Positions 17,398-25,206 of a DNA stretch of 64,000 nt are shown in pieces. Position numbers and translations under genes: made by a program. The notes under the pieces were generated by a model. The model searched no databases, was not told the DNA's origin, and saw nothing but the letters and a program-made list of their open reading frames with translations. Each line of letters begins with the position of its first letter. Positions within the stretch are counted from its first letter, which is position 1. This DNA comes from Bradyrhizobium diazoefficiens. GTDB taxonomy: Bacteria; Pseudomonadota; Alphaproteobacteria; Rhizobiales; Xanthobacteraceae. Location: positions 2,666,001 to 2,730,000 of the forward strand of contig NZ_CP067101.1 in the NCBI RefSeq assembly GCF_016616425.1, given 5' to 3'.

Positions 17398-19013
17398 CGG
17401 ACGCTACGCAAGACGGTGCGTCTGCGGGCGGCTGGTCACCGGAGCGCTCGGCGGCCGGCGGGCACAATCCCTATCTCATTGCTTTCGTGGTCTCGATCGC
17501 AACCTTCATGGAGGTGCTCGACACCACCATTGCCAATGTCGCGCTGCGCCACATCGCTGGCGGGCTCGCGGTCGGCATCGACGAGAGCACCTACATCATC
17601 ACCAGCTATCTCGTCGCCAACGCGGTCGTGTTGTCGATCTCGGGCTGGCTATCGACGGTGATCGGCCGCAAGCGCTTCTACATGATTTGCGTTGCGACGT
17701 TCTCGACCGCGTCGCTGCTGTGCGGCCTCGCCTGGAACCTGCAGGCGCTGGTGCTGTTTCGCATTCTTCAGGGTCTCGGCGGCGGCGGCATGGCCACCAG
17801 CGAGCAGGCAATCCTCGCCGACTCCTTTCCTCCGCACAAGCGCGGCCACGCCTTCGCAATCTACGGCGTCGCCGTCGTGGTCGCGCCGGTGATCGGACCG
17901 ACGCTCGGCGGCTGGATCACCGATACCTACAGCTGGCATTGGGTGTTCCTGATCAACGTGCCGATGGGGCTGCTTTCGCTCCTTCTGGTCGGCATGCTGG
18001 TCAAGGAGCCATCGGGCGCGGAGCAGGAGCGGAAGATGCTGCTGAGCAAGGGCCTGCGCGTCGACTATATCGGCTTCCTGCTCGTCGCGATCGGGCTCGG
18101 CTCGCTCGAATTCGTGCTCGACGAAGGCCAGCGCAACGATTGGTTCGGGTCGAACATGATCGTCATCTTCGCGGTACTGGCCGCGGTCTCCCTGGTGGCA
18201 CTGATCCCCTGGGAGCTGACGCGGGAAGATCCGATCGTCGATCTTCGCCTGCTCGGCCGACGTCAGTTCGCCGCCTGCTTTCTGGTCATGCTCGGTACCG
18301 GCGCGGTGCTGATCTCGACGACCCAGCTCCTGCCGCAACTGCTCCAGACCGAGCTGAACTACACGGCGATGCTGGCCGGCCTTGCGCTGTCGCCCGGCGG
18401 CATTGCGACCCTGATCCTGATGCCCGTGGCCGGCCGCCTCGTCAGTACCATTCAGCCGAAATATCTGATCATGTTCGGCGCCGCCATCGTTGCGTTCTCC
18501 ATGTGGCATCTCACCGGGCTCACCGGCGACATCACCTACCGCTATGCAGCGCTGTCGCGCATCTTCCTCGCGCTCGGTCTGCCCTTCCTTTTCCTGCCGG
18601 TGACGACAGCCTCATATGACGGCGTGCCACCGGACAAGACCAACCAGGCCTCCGCCATGATCAATGTCGCTCGCAACATCGGTGGCTCCATGGGCGTCGC
18701 GCTGGCGCAGACTGTCCTGGCGCAGCGCCAGCAATTCCACCAGAGCCGCCTGATCGAGCACGCCGCGCCCTCCGACCTCGGCTATCAGCAGACGATCGAG
18801 GCGATGACGCGCTACTTCCAGGCGCAAGGCTCCAATGCGAATGATGCTGCATCACAAGCGCTCGCCTGGGTCGGCCGTACCTTGCAGCAGCAGGTCGATT
18901 TGCTTGCCTATATCGATGTGTTCTGGACGCTGGCGATCATTGCGATGCTGATGATCCCCACCGCGGCCGTGATGCGCTCGATCGATCTGAGTGCGCCGGC
19001 GCGAGGACATTGA
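17394..19013 (+). CDS. DHA2-family drug efflux MFS transporter (EmrB-like)
   Basis: A 539-residue, 14-helix proton-driven exporter. Family markers include LDTTIANVALRHIAG in helix 1, the motif-A loop WLSTVIGRKRFY, and motif C around GVAVVVAPVIGPTLGGWI in helix 5. Its ATG overlaps the stop of the adaptor gene (ATGA), so the two are made together as an EmrAB-type tripartite pump. Substrates of relatives are hydrophobic drugs and uncouplers; the specific substrate here is unknown. No regulator gene is adjacent. Confidence 0.93.
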   Translation: MTDATQDGASAGGWSPERSAAGGHNPYLIAFVVSIATFMEVLDTTIANVALRHIAGGLAVGIDESTYIITSYLVANAVVLSISGWLSTVIGRKRFYMICVATFSTASLLCGLAWNLQALVLFRILQGLGGGGMATSEQAILADSFPPHKRGHAFAIYGVAVVVAPVIGPTLGGWITDTYSWHWVFLINVPMGLLSLLLVGMLVKEPSGAEQERKMLLSKGLRVDYIGFLLVAIGLGSLEFVLDEGQRNDWFGSNMIVIFAVLAAVSLVALIPWELTREDPIVDLRLLGRRQFAACFLVMLGTGAVLISTTQLLPQLLQTELNYTAMLAGLALSPGGIATLILMPVAGRLVSTIQPKYLIMFGAAIVAFSMWHLTGLTGDITYRYAALSRIFLALGLPFLFLPVTTASYDGVPPDKTNQASAMINVARNIGGSMGVALAQTVLAQRQQFHQSRLIEHAAPSDLGYQQTIEAMTRYFQAQGSNANDAASQALAWVGRTLQQQVDLLAYIDVFWTLAIIAMLMIPTAAVMRSIDLSAPARGH

Positions 19014-19061
19014 GAGGATGCAATGTAGATCGGTCTTGCTGCACTTGACGCTCTGTCCCCG

Positions 19062-19184
19062 TCACCCCGAGGTGGCCGCTTCTTCAGCGGCCCTCGAAGG
19101 GGGCGGCCTGGCTGGCAGCTCGGCCGTCCATCGTTCGAGGCTCACCTGGCGGCTTGCGCCGCTAGGATCGCACCTCAGATGACG
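19062..19184. repeat. Bradyrhizobium-type intergenic repeat
   Basis: A GC-rich stretch with internal short palindromes (GGCCGCTTC/TTCAGCGGCC; CGGCTTGCGCCG) bounded by CACCCCGAGGTGG and CACCTCAGATGACGG. These are borders I associate with dispersed repeats between genes in Bradyrhizobium. Apart from this and the doubtful small gene after it, the 450 bases from 19014 to 19466 show nothing. Confidence 0.5.
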
Positions 19185-19188
19185 GGAC

Positions 19189-19404
19189 TTGCGGCCTGAA
19201 TTTGGTGTCTCAACTCACTCCACCGTCGACACTGAATGGGTGCGGCAGCGCCGGCTGGAAGCGCTCGGAGCAAATGCACTGGACGATCCCGATCTGCCGA
19301 TGCCGCCGTCATCGGCCGCGGACACCTATTGGCAGCTCTATCAGCAGTCCAAGAGCGCCTGGACCTTCGAGATGGAGATCCGCCCCTTCGGAGAGAAATG
19401 GTGA
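19189..19404 (+). CDS. Possible small protein, start uncertain
   Basis: An open frame of up to 71 residues ending TYWQLYQQSKSAWTFEMEIRPFGEKW. The Trp/Tyr-rich, charged C-terminus looks like real protein. The only in-frame starts are TTG at 19189 or GTG at 19240, with no clear ribosome site. It may be a small gene or the tail of a decayed one. No family recognised. Confidence 0.35.
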   Translation: MRPEFGVSTHSTVDTEWVRQRRLEALGANALDDPDLPMPPSSAADTYWQLYQQSKSAWTFEMEIRPFGEKW

Positions 19405-19466
19405 CGGCGGCGCAAGGGTCCGGCTAGACTGAACCGAACGCAGGCAGAATTCCGGGAGGCACCTAA

Positions 19467-20468
19467 GTGAAGACCGCGATCACCGAATTGTTCGGCATCG
19501 AGCACCCCATCATCCAGGGCGGCATGCATTTCGTCGGCTTTGCCGAGCTGGCCGCCGCCGTGTCCAATGCCGGCGGCCTCGGCATCATCACCGGTCTCAC
19601 CCAGAAGACGCCGGAACTGCTCGCGAAGGAAATTGCGCGCTGCCGCGACATGACCGACAAGCCGTTCGGCGTGAACCTCACGTTCCTGCCGGCCTTCTCG
19701 GCGCCGCCTTATCCCGAGTATATTGCGGCTATCGTTGAAGGTGGCATCAAGGCAGTGGAGACCGCGGGCCGCAGCCCGGAAGCCTACATGCCCGCGCTGA
19801 AGGCGGCCGGCATCAAGGTCATCCACAAATGCACCTCGGTGCGCCACTCGCTGAAAGCCGAACGCATCGGTTGCGACGCCGTCAGCGTCGACGGTTTCGA
19901 GTGCGGCGGTCATCCCGGCGAGGACGACATTCCCAACATGATCCTGCTGCCGCGCGCGGCCGAGGAGTTGAAGATCCCGTTCGTCGCTTCCGGCGGCATG
20001 GCCGACGGGCGCAGCCTCGTCGCGGCATTGTCGCTGGGGGCAGCCGGCATGAACATGGGCACGCGCTTCATCGCCACCAAGGAGGCGCCGGTGCATCAGA
20101 ACGTCAAGAACGCGCTGGTCGCCGCAACCGAACTCGACACCCGCCTGATCATGCGGCGCTTGCGCAATACAGAGCGCGTCCTCAGAAACGCCAACGTCGA
20201 TCGCCTGCTCGAGATCGAGCGTGAGAAGGGCGACAAGCTGAAGATCGACGACATCCACGACCAGGTTGCGGGCGTCTATCCCGAGATCATGCTCGAGGGC
20301 CAGATGGACGCGGGCGCCTGGAGCTGCGGCATGGTCGCCGGCCTGATCCATGACGTCCCCTCCTGCAAGGAACTCGTCGATCGGATCATGGGTGAGGCGG
20401 AACAGATCATCCGCAGCCGTCTGATGGGGTTTCTGGATGGGGCGGGGCCGACACGAAAGGTCGCCTGA
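19467..20468 (+). CDS. Nitronate monooxygenase-family flavoprotein
   Basis: A 333-residue TIM-barrel FMN enzyme of the nitronate monooxygenase (2-nitropropane dioxygenase) family. Visible markers are PIIQGGMHFVGFAELAAAVS at the N-terminus, AGGLGIITG, FECGGHPGEDD near residue 148, and phosphate-binding ASGGMADGRS with GAAGMNMGTRF. Relatives oxidise nitronates such as propionate-3-nitronate, though several subgroups have other roles. GGGAGG lies a few bases before the start. Stands alone between intergenic repeats and a small exported protein. Confidence 0.85.
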   Translation: MKTAITELFGIEHPIIQGGMHFVGFAELAAAVSNAGGLGIITGLTQKTPELLAKEIARCRDMTDKPFGVNLTFLPAFSAPPYPEYIAAIVEGGIKAVETAGRSPEAYMPALKAAGIKVIHKCTSVRHSLKAERIGCDAVSVDGFECGGHPGEDDIPNMILLPRAAEELKIPFVASGGMADGRSLVAALSLGAAGMNMGTRFIATKEAPVHQNVKNALVAATELDTRLIMRRLRNTERVLRNANVDRLLEIEREKGDKLKIDDIHDQVAGVYPEIMLEGQMDAGAWSCGMVAGLIHDVPSCKELVDRIMGEAEQIIRSRLMGFLDGAGPTRKVA

Positions 20469-20576
20469 CACCGCCAAACTTCTTAACTACGGCGGCAATT
20501 GGTCGCTGGAATTGCCCACGACGCCTCCTAAATAGAGGTAAATTACCCCTTTCAAAATCAATTTCAGGAGGCGTCC

Positions 20577-20996
20577 GTGGTCCTGAAAAGCGGTTCTTTT
20601 GCAGTTGCCGTTGCCCTCGCGATCGTATGGGGCGGGATCGCGCGCGCTGCCGACTACAAGCCCGACGAATATCTCCGTCTCGATCTTTCGAAAGCGGTGC
20701 TGTCGCCGAAACGGCTTGGGCCGGAGACGCACTTCGCGCCGGTCGCTTTGGAGGCGCGTGGCGGCAACGAGGCGCAGGCGCGCGCTGAGCCTGTCGACGT
20801 GCCGAAGAAAGTTGCGACCGAACGCGTGCACGTGCCGGAGCCGAAGGTCGCGCATACGAAGAGCACGCATCGGGGTGGCGCAGTGCGCTCCAGGCTCGCC
20901 CGTCGCCACGGCAATCCACTCGATGCACAGGCGAGGGATACCCGCATCCAGACCTGGCCGTGCCACTCCGGCGGCATCTGCAACTGGAAGCGTTAG
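20577..20996 (+). CDS. Exported basic protein, unknown function
   Basis: A 139-residue protein with GTG start and a near-perfect ribosome site (AGGAGG, 6-7 bases upstream). The signal peptide (VLKSGSFAVAVALAIVWGG, cut after ARA) is followed by a Lys/Arg/His-rich region and a C-terminal WPCHSGGICNWKR with two Cys that could pair. No domain recognised. Likely periplasmic or secreted. Confidence 0.7.
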   Translation: MVLKSGSFAVAVALAIVWGGIARAADYKPDEYLRLDLSKAVLSPKRLGPETHFAPVALEARGGNEAQARAEPVDVPKKVATERVHVPEPKVAHTKSTHRGGAVRSRLARRHGNPLDAQARDTRIQTWPCHSGGICNWKR

Positions 20997-21133
20997 ACCC
21001 TCGCGGTCATCGCCGCGTCGCAAAACCGTAGGCGCGGAGTCAAGAAGCCGTAAGCCGAGAGTCGAGGAGCGCAGGCACCTTCCGTCGCGATTCAACGAAG
21101 GTTTCCTGAGTGGCAACGCTGCGCACAGAGCAC

Positions 21134-21518
21134 ATGGACGCGGCGGCAATTCCTGGTCTGCTCGACGTCAGGCCTCGCTTCGCTCGGCACGGTCGCAAAG
21201 CCGCATCTCAGCCGCGCCGCCGATCGTCCGCAGATCGCGGGCGGCATCCAATCCGGCGACGTCTGCGATGGCTCTGCCGTGATCTGGGCGCGCGCCGACC
21301 GGCCGCCGCGGATGCAGGTGGAATGCTCCACCGTCGAGAGCTTCAAGACGATCATCGCGTCGGCGTCCGGCGATGCGGTCCCTGCCACTGATCTCGCCGC
21401 AAAATTGTTGCTAAACGACCTGCCGTCCGGCCAAGACATCTTCTACCGCGTCCGCTTCGACGACATCGCGACCGCTAACCCGATCTTGATTGGCCGCGCT
21501 GCGCCGCCCGGGCTATAG
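21134..21518 (+). pseudogene. Remnant of PhoD-type alkaline phosphatase (N-terminus)
   Basis: One frame reads TRRQFLVCSTSGLASLGTVA, then LSRAADRPQIAGGIQSGDV, DGSAVIWARADRP, MQVECSTVESFKTI and DLPSGQDIFYRVRFDDIA. That is a twin-arginine signal followed by the N-terminal beta domain of PhoD-family phosphatases (family about 500 residues). The nearest ATG (21134) is one frame off from TRRQF, and homology stops abruptly near 21470, after which an unrelated tail reaches TAG. The metal-binding catalytic domain is missing. The rest of the 20997-21613 gap shows no gene. Confidence 0.75.
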
Positions 21519-21613
21519 TCTTCGCCCCGCCATCTCGTTTCCATCACCGAAGGGTCTGCTCACGCGGCAGCGCCGCGCGAGTTCGTGGGATGGACGACGT
21601 CAGGAGCCTGTTC

Positions 21614-22432
21614 ATGGACGATCTGAAGACACAGGGCATCAGCATGCCCAAACTCGGCCTCGGCACCTTCCGCATGCAGGGCGATGCCTGCCGCGCCGCG
21701 GTCGAGAGCGCACTGTCGATCGGCTATCGCCACATCGACACCGCCGAGATGTATGCCAATGAGGAGCCGATCGGATCAGCCATCGCCGCGTCGCGTCTGC
21801 CGCGCGGGGAGCTCCACGTCACGACCAAGGTCTGGCACGAGAATCTCGCCCCCGACGCGATCCGGCGCGCCTTCGACGCCAGCCTGAACAAGCTCCGGCT
21901 CGACCATGTCGATCTCTATCTCGTGCACTGGCCGTCGAAGGCTGCGGATTGGGGCGCGGTGTTCGAGACCCTGATGAAGCTGAAAGACGAGGGACGCACG
22001 CGGGCTATCGGCGTTGCCAATTTCACCACCGCGCTGCTCAAGCTCGCGGTCGAGGACATCAAGGCGCCAATTGCCTGCAACCAGATCGAATATCACGCGA
22101 TGCTCGATCAATCCAAATTGCTGACCTATCTCGCGGCAAAGTCGATCCCGCTCGTCGCCTATTGCCCGCTTGCGCAAGGACGCGTCGCGTCCGATCCGGT
22201 GCTGGCCGAGATTGGTGCCAAGCATAACGCGACCGCCGCGCAGGTGGCACTGAAATGGCTGCTCGACCAGGACGGCGTTGCCGCGATCCCGAAGGCCTCG
22301 CGCCGCGAGAGCCAGCAAGCCAATCTTGATGCGCTGAAGATTACGCTCGACGATGCCGACCGCAACAAGATCGCCGCGCTGCCGAAGGACCGGCGCTGCG
22401 TCAATCCGGGCTTCGCGCCGGCATGGGACTAA
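21614..22432 (+). CDS. Aldo/keto reductase (DkgB-like)
   Basis: A 272-residue NADPH-dependent reductase of the AKR superfamily. The catalytic tetrad is D42, Y47, K72 and H105 (IDTAEMYANE, TTKVWH, LVHWPS). The C-terminal IPKASRRESQQANLDAL holds the cofactor 2'-phosphate site. Closest in style to 2,5-diketo-D-gluconate reductase B. ATG at 21614 has AGGAG 10 bases upstream; an earlier ATG at 21590 lacks one. The physiological substrate is probably a small aldehyde such as methylglyoxal, by analogy. Confidence 0.92.
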   Translation: MDDLKTQGISMPKLGLGTFRMQGDACRAAVESALSIGYRHIDTAEMYANEEPIGSAIAASRLPRGELHVTTKVWHENLAPDAIRRAFDASLNKLRLDHVDLYLVHWPSKAADWGAVFETLMKLKDEGRTRAIGVANFTTALLKLAVEDIKAPIACNQIEYHAMLDQSKLLTYLAAKSIPLVAYCPLAQGRVASDPVLAEIGAKHNATAAQVALKWLLDQDGVAAIPKASRRESQQANLDALKITLDDADRNKIAALPKDRRCVNPGFAPAWD

Positions 22433-22535
22433 AGCGCGATGCGATTAGGATGAATCGTCATCGCGCTTTAGGTTGTTGTTTGAGCATGATCTTTTCGGAA
22501 AACCGCTGCGCACTTTTCCGGATCATGCTTTAGCC
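22432..22535. repeat. Bradyrhizobium two-hairpin intergenic repeat
   Basis: The first hairpin pairs AAAGCGCGATG with CATCGCGCTTT. The second pairs AGCATGATC...GGAAAA with TTTTCC...GATCATGCT. I recognise this pair as a very common dispersed element in Bradyrhizobium genomes. It directly abuts the stop of the aldo/keto reductase gene and may also act as a terminator. Confidence 0.75.
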
Positions 22536-22559
22536 TGACGCGTTTTCGGCAGGCAAAGA

Positions 22560-22583
22560 AAATGGCCCCGTGAAGGGCCATTT
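22560..22583 (-). terminator. Intrinsic terminator of the His-rich protein gene
   Basis: On the minus strand a 9-bp stem AAATGGCCC / GGGCCATTT with a six-base loop is followed by TCTTTG. It starts 18 bases after the gene's stop. Confidence 0.6.
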
Positions 22584-22600
22584 CCATGTTGCGTTACGCA

Positions 22601-22834
22601 TTAGTCCCAGTGGTGATGGCGATGGCTACGTCTGATCACCACAACCCTGTCGCCATGGTGACGCCAGCCGCGATGCCAGCCATAATCGCGATGCTCGCGG
22701 AATTCGGCGCGGGCGCCGTACGGGCCGTGATGATGATAGCCGCGCTTGATCACCACCGTCTCCGCGCTTGCCAGCGTCGGCGCCGCGATCACGAGCGCGC
22801 CCAGGGCCGCAACCACATAACCAAGCTTCTTCAT
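22601..22834 (-). CDS. Exported His/Arg-rich small protein
   Basis: A 77-residue protein. A signal peptide (MKKLGYVVAALGALVIAA, cut after ASA) precedes a mature region crowded with His and Arg (RGYHHHGPYG, HRDYGWHRGWRHHGD, RRSHRHHHWD). About a quarter of the mature residues are His, which would favour Ni, Zn or Cu binding in the periplasm, though this is inference from composition. GGAGGAGGA lies close upstream of the ATG. A GGAAC-N16-GGTT stress promoter lies about 30 bases upstream. Confidence 0.75.
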   Translation of the reverse strand: MKKLGYVVAALGALVIAAPTLASAETVVIKRGYHHHGPYGARAEFREHRDYGWHRGWRHHGDRVVVIRRSHRHHHWD

Positions 22835-22864
22835 GATGTCCTCCTCCAATCGAATGTACATCTA

Positions 22865-22889
22865 AACCGCGCATTGATGCGAACGTTCC
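22865..22889 (-). promoter_or_regulatory. EcfG-type stress promoter
   Basis: The minus strand reads GGAAC-N16-GGTT, 30 bases before the ATG of the His-rich exported protein. Confidence 0.6.
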
Positions 22890-22929
22890 GGCGAAACCGC
22901 CGGAGAATTCTGAACGGCTGTTCAGGTGG

Positions 22930-23382
22930 CTAATCGCAGCGTTGCTGCGCCGGCGTCGGCGCGCCTGTCGCGACGTACTTGCCGTCCCTGATCGTGTACT
23001 CGCCGCGCTCGCTGCGATTGTAGATCGCGCGCAGGCTGCCGTCCTTCGCCAGCAGCAGCCCGAACTCACGCGTCTGGTGCAGCGACGGGAAGTACACCAT
23101 CACATTGAGCAGGCCCTCCGCATTGACCGTGGCCGACACCACCTCGTTCTCGTCCCTGGCCTCGCCGAAATTGCGCAGATACATCACCCGGCCGTCCTTC
23201 CGGATCTCGTAGGTCAAGAGCGCGCCCTTGTCGCGGTTGGGCCGAGCCGCGCAGTCGACCGCCCATGAGCCGAGCAGGCCCCATTGTTCGACCGTCGCGG
23301 CCAGCGTCTCGGCATTGGCCGCGGCAGTGAACGCCGCCCACAGCATCGCAGCGGCGATCCAGCGGCTCAAACAACGCATCAT
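22930..23382 (-). CDS. Exported protein, unknown function
   Basis: A 150-residue protein with a signal peptide (MMRCLSRWIAAAMLWAAF, cut after ANA). The mature domain has alternating strands (WAVDCAARPNRDKG, LTYEIRKDGRVMYLRNFG, VSATVNAEGLLNVMVYF, EFGLLLAKDGSLRAIYN, EYTIRDGKYVATG) and two Cys, near the start and at the end (QQRCD), that may pair. This looks like a small beta-barrel domain. Two adjacent ATGs (23382, 23379) share the ribosome site. No family name recognised. Confidence 0.65.
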   Translation of the reverse strand: MMRCLSRWIAAAMLWAAFTAAANAETLAATVEQWGLLGSWAVDCAARPNRDKGALLTYEIRKDGRVMYLRNFGEARDENEVVSATVNAEGLLNVMVYFPSLHQTREFGLLLAKDGSLRAIYNRSERGEYTIRDGKYVATGAPTPAQQRCD

Positions 23383-23540
23383 GTCCTGAAGAACCCCGCC
23401 TCGAAGAAGTCCAAACTGTACCATCCCGCCCGCTTCCGTCCATCGCAGCCGCCGACCGCTCGCGAATTTGAACCGCGTCAATGAGGCCGATTTTTTCCGA
23501 GGTAGGATGGCGCTTCCCGAAGGCGAATCTGGATAGATCA

Positions 23541-23813
23541 ATGCTGAATCAGGTCATGGATTTTGCGGGCGAAGTGCTGCCGGGGAGCTGTGCCGTTCCG
23601 CCTTATTCCGAGACCGCGTTTCTGACCGAGCTGGGCGATCGCCTGCGGTCCTCGCGCATGCGCTGCGACCTGTCGCGCCGCGAGCTGGCCCGCCGTTCCG
23701 GGATTTCCGAGCGCTATATCGCCCAGATCGAAGCCGGCAAGGGCAACGTCTCGATCGTCCTTTTGCTGCGGCTGGCCTCCGCGATCCACGGCAGCCAGCC
23801 ACAGGCGGCTTGA
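23541..23813 (+). CDS. XRE-family helix-turn-helix regulator
   Basis: A 90-residue protein. After about 28 residues it is a lambda-repressor-type HTH: LGDRLRSSRMRCDLSRREL, ARRSGISERYIAQIEAGKGN, VSIVLLLRLASAIH. The HTH resembles the N-terminal domain of BzdR/BadR-like regulators, where a shikimate-kinase-like domain follows. Here the frame ends right after the HTH (GSQPQAA), so it is either a stand-alone small regulator or a shortened one. The start is uncertain by a few codons because no strong ribosome site is present. It converges on the aminotransferase gene. Confidence 0.75.
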   Translation: MLNQVMDFAGEVLPGSCAVPPYSETAFLTELGDRLRSSRMRCDLSRRELARRSGISERYIAQIEAGKGNVSIVLLLRLASAIHGSQPQAA

Positions 23814-23824
23814 TGACCCGCCGG

Positions 23825-25057
23825 CTAGGCCCGCTTCTCCACATTGGCACTGCGGGCCGGCACGCCGAACCCCTTGCGGCAGACCTCGGCCAGCACGGCG
23901 ACGCCCTCGCGGATCTGCTGATGTGTCGGACTCGCAAAACACAGCCTGAGCCGCGAGCTGGAGTGGCTCTTGTTGGTCGACCATTCCGGTCCCGGGTTGA
24001 TCGAGACGCCCGCCGCGAGCGCGGCCTGATACAGCTTTAGCGTATCGACCTGGTCGGGCAGCTTCACCCAGAGAAAGATGCCGCCTTTGGGCTCCTCGAA
24101 TTCCGCCGCCGTCCCGAACTGTTCGTTCAGCGCTTCCATCAGCGTGTCGAGCTTGGTGCGCAACGCCTTGGTCAGCGCCGGCACATGGCTTGCGAAATGC
24201 GGCTTGCAATAAGTGGCGAGCACCATCTGCTCGAGCGCGCCGGAGCCCGCATCCGTCTTCAGCGCCAGCATCCGCGACATTACCTCCCAGGGCGCCACGA
24301 TGAAGCCGACGCGCAATGCCGGCGCGATCGATTTCGAGAACGAGCCGATATGAATCACGCCGCCATTCGGGCTCATCGCATGGATCGCCGGCGGCCGCTG
24401 CCCTGACCAGACGAGGTCGGCATAACAATCGTCCTCGAAGATCGGCACGCCATGCTCGATCGCGAGCCGTACCAGCTCGGCGCGACGGCTCTCGGGCATG
24501 ATGCTGCCGGTCGGATTCTGCACCGTCGGAATGGTGTAGATGTATTTCGGCCGGATGCCGCGGCTCTTCAGGTCGGCCAGCGTCGCGGCCAGCACGTCCA
24601 TGCGCATGCCGTCCGCATCGAGCGGAATGCCAATCACGTTGACACCGAGCCGCGTCAGACGGTTCAGCGCGCCCTGATAGCTTTCCTGCTCGAAGATCAC
24701 GGTGTCGCCGCGCGTCAGCAGCGTGCCGTTGACGAGGTCGAGCGCCTGGAGCGAGCCGGAGACGATCAGGAGATCATCGACGGTGCAGGTGATGCCGGCA
24801 TCGCGCTTGAGTTTCGTCACCAGGAATTCGCGCAAGGGCAGGTAGCCCTGCGGGCCATGCGCCAACCCGTAGGTCGCAAGGGACCGGCCTTCGCGCTGCA
24901 GCGCCTGTGTGGTCGCCTCGATCAGGCCCTCGAGCGGCAGTTGCTCGGAATCGTTGTTGCCGCCGACAAAGCTGTATTTGGCGAGGCCCGTCCAGCGCGC
25001 GGAGGGAGCCGGCAGTCCTGCCGGAAACATGGGGGCGAAGTCGAAGCTGGACGTCAT
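23825..25057 (-). CDS. PLP-dependent aminotransferase (2-aminoadipate type)
   Basis: A 410-residue fold-type I aminotransferase. PLP Lys is K242 in GSFSKSIAPALRVGF. Other markers are SGSLQALDLV, the NPTG loop (181-184) and FEDDCYADL (208-216) with the Asp that holds the pyridine nitrogen. The overall pattern matches the MocR-related, 2-aminoadipate/LysN-type class without a DNA-binding domain. Likely acts on aromatic, branched or 2-aminoadipate substrates; not resolvable here. Transcribed in the same direction as the DUF3124 gene upstream, separated by three palindromic repeats. Confidence 0.88.
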   Translation of the reverse strand: MTSSFDFAPMFPAGLPAPSARWTGLAKYSFVGGNNDSEQLPLEGLIEATTQALQREGRSLATYGLAHGPQGYLPLREFLVTKLKRDAGITCTVDDLLIVSGSLQALDLVNGTLLTRGDTVIFEQESYQGALNRLTRLGVNVIGIPLDADGMRMDVLAATLADLKSRGIRPKYIYTIPTVQNPTGSIMPESRRAELVRLAIEHGVPIFEDDCYADLVWSGQRPPAIHAMSPNGGVIHIGSFSKSIAPALRVGFIVAPWEVMSRMLALKTDAGSGALEQMVLATYCKPHFASHVPALTKALRTKLDTLMEALNEQFGTAAEFEEPKGGIFLWVKLPDQVDTLKLYQAALAAGVSINPGPEWSTNKSHSSSRLRLCFASPTHQQIREGVAVLAEVCRKGFGVPARSANVEKRA

Positions 25058-25125
25058 GGGGGCGTTCCTCGTTTCTGTTCTTGTTGAGCCAGCCGGCGTT
25101 GCGCCGGCCAGTCTTGTTTCTTGCC

Positions 25126-25206
25126 GGCCGTCCGGGTCGGACGGTCTTACTTGGTAGCCGTCCGGGTCGGACGGTCTTACTTGCTAGCCGTCCGGGTCGG
25201 ACGGCC
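25126..25206. repeat. Three 30-bp tandem repeats, each a palindrome
   Basis: Three copies at exact 30-base spacing, each centred on CCGTCCG-GGT-CGGACGG, a 7-bp perfect inverted repeat with a 3-base loop (centres near 25136, 25166, 25196). The first copy in the direction of the DUF3124 gene encodes its last residues and stop. The second also carries an in-frame TAA; the third does not. Confidence 0.85.
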
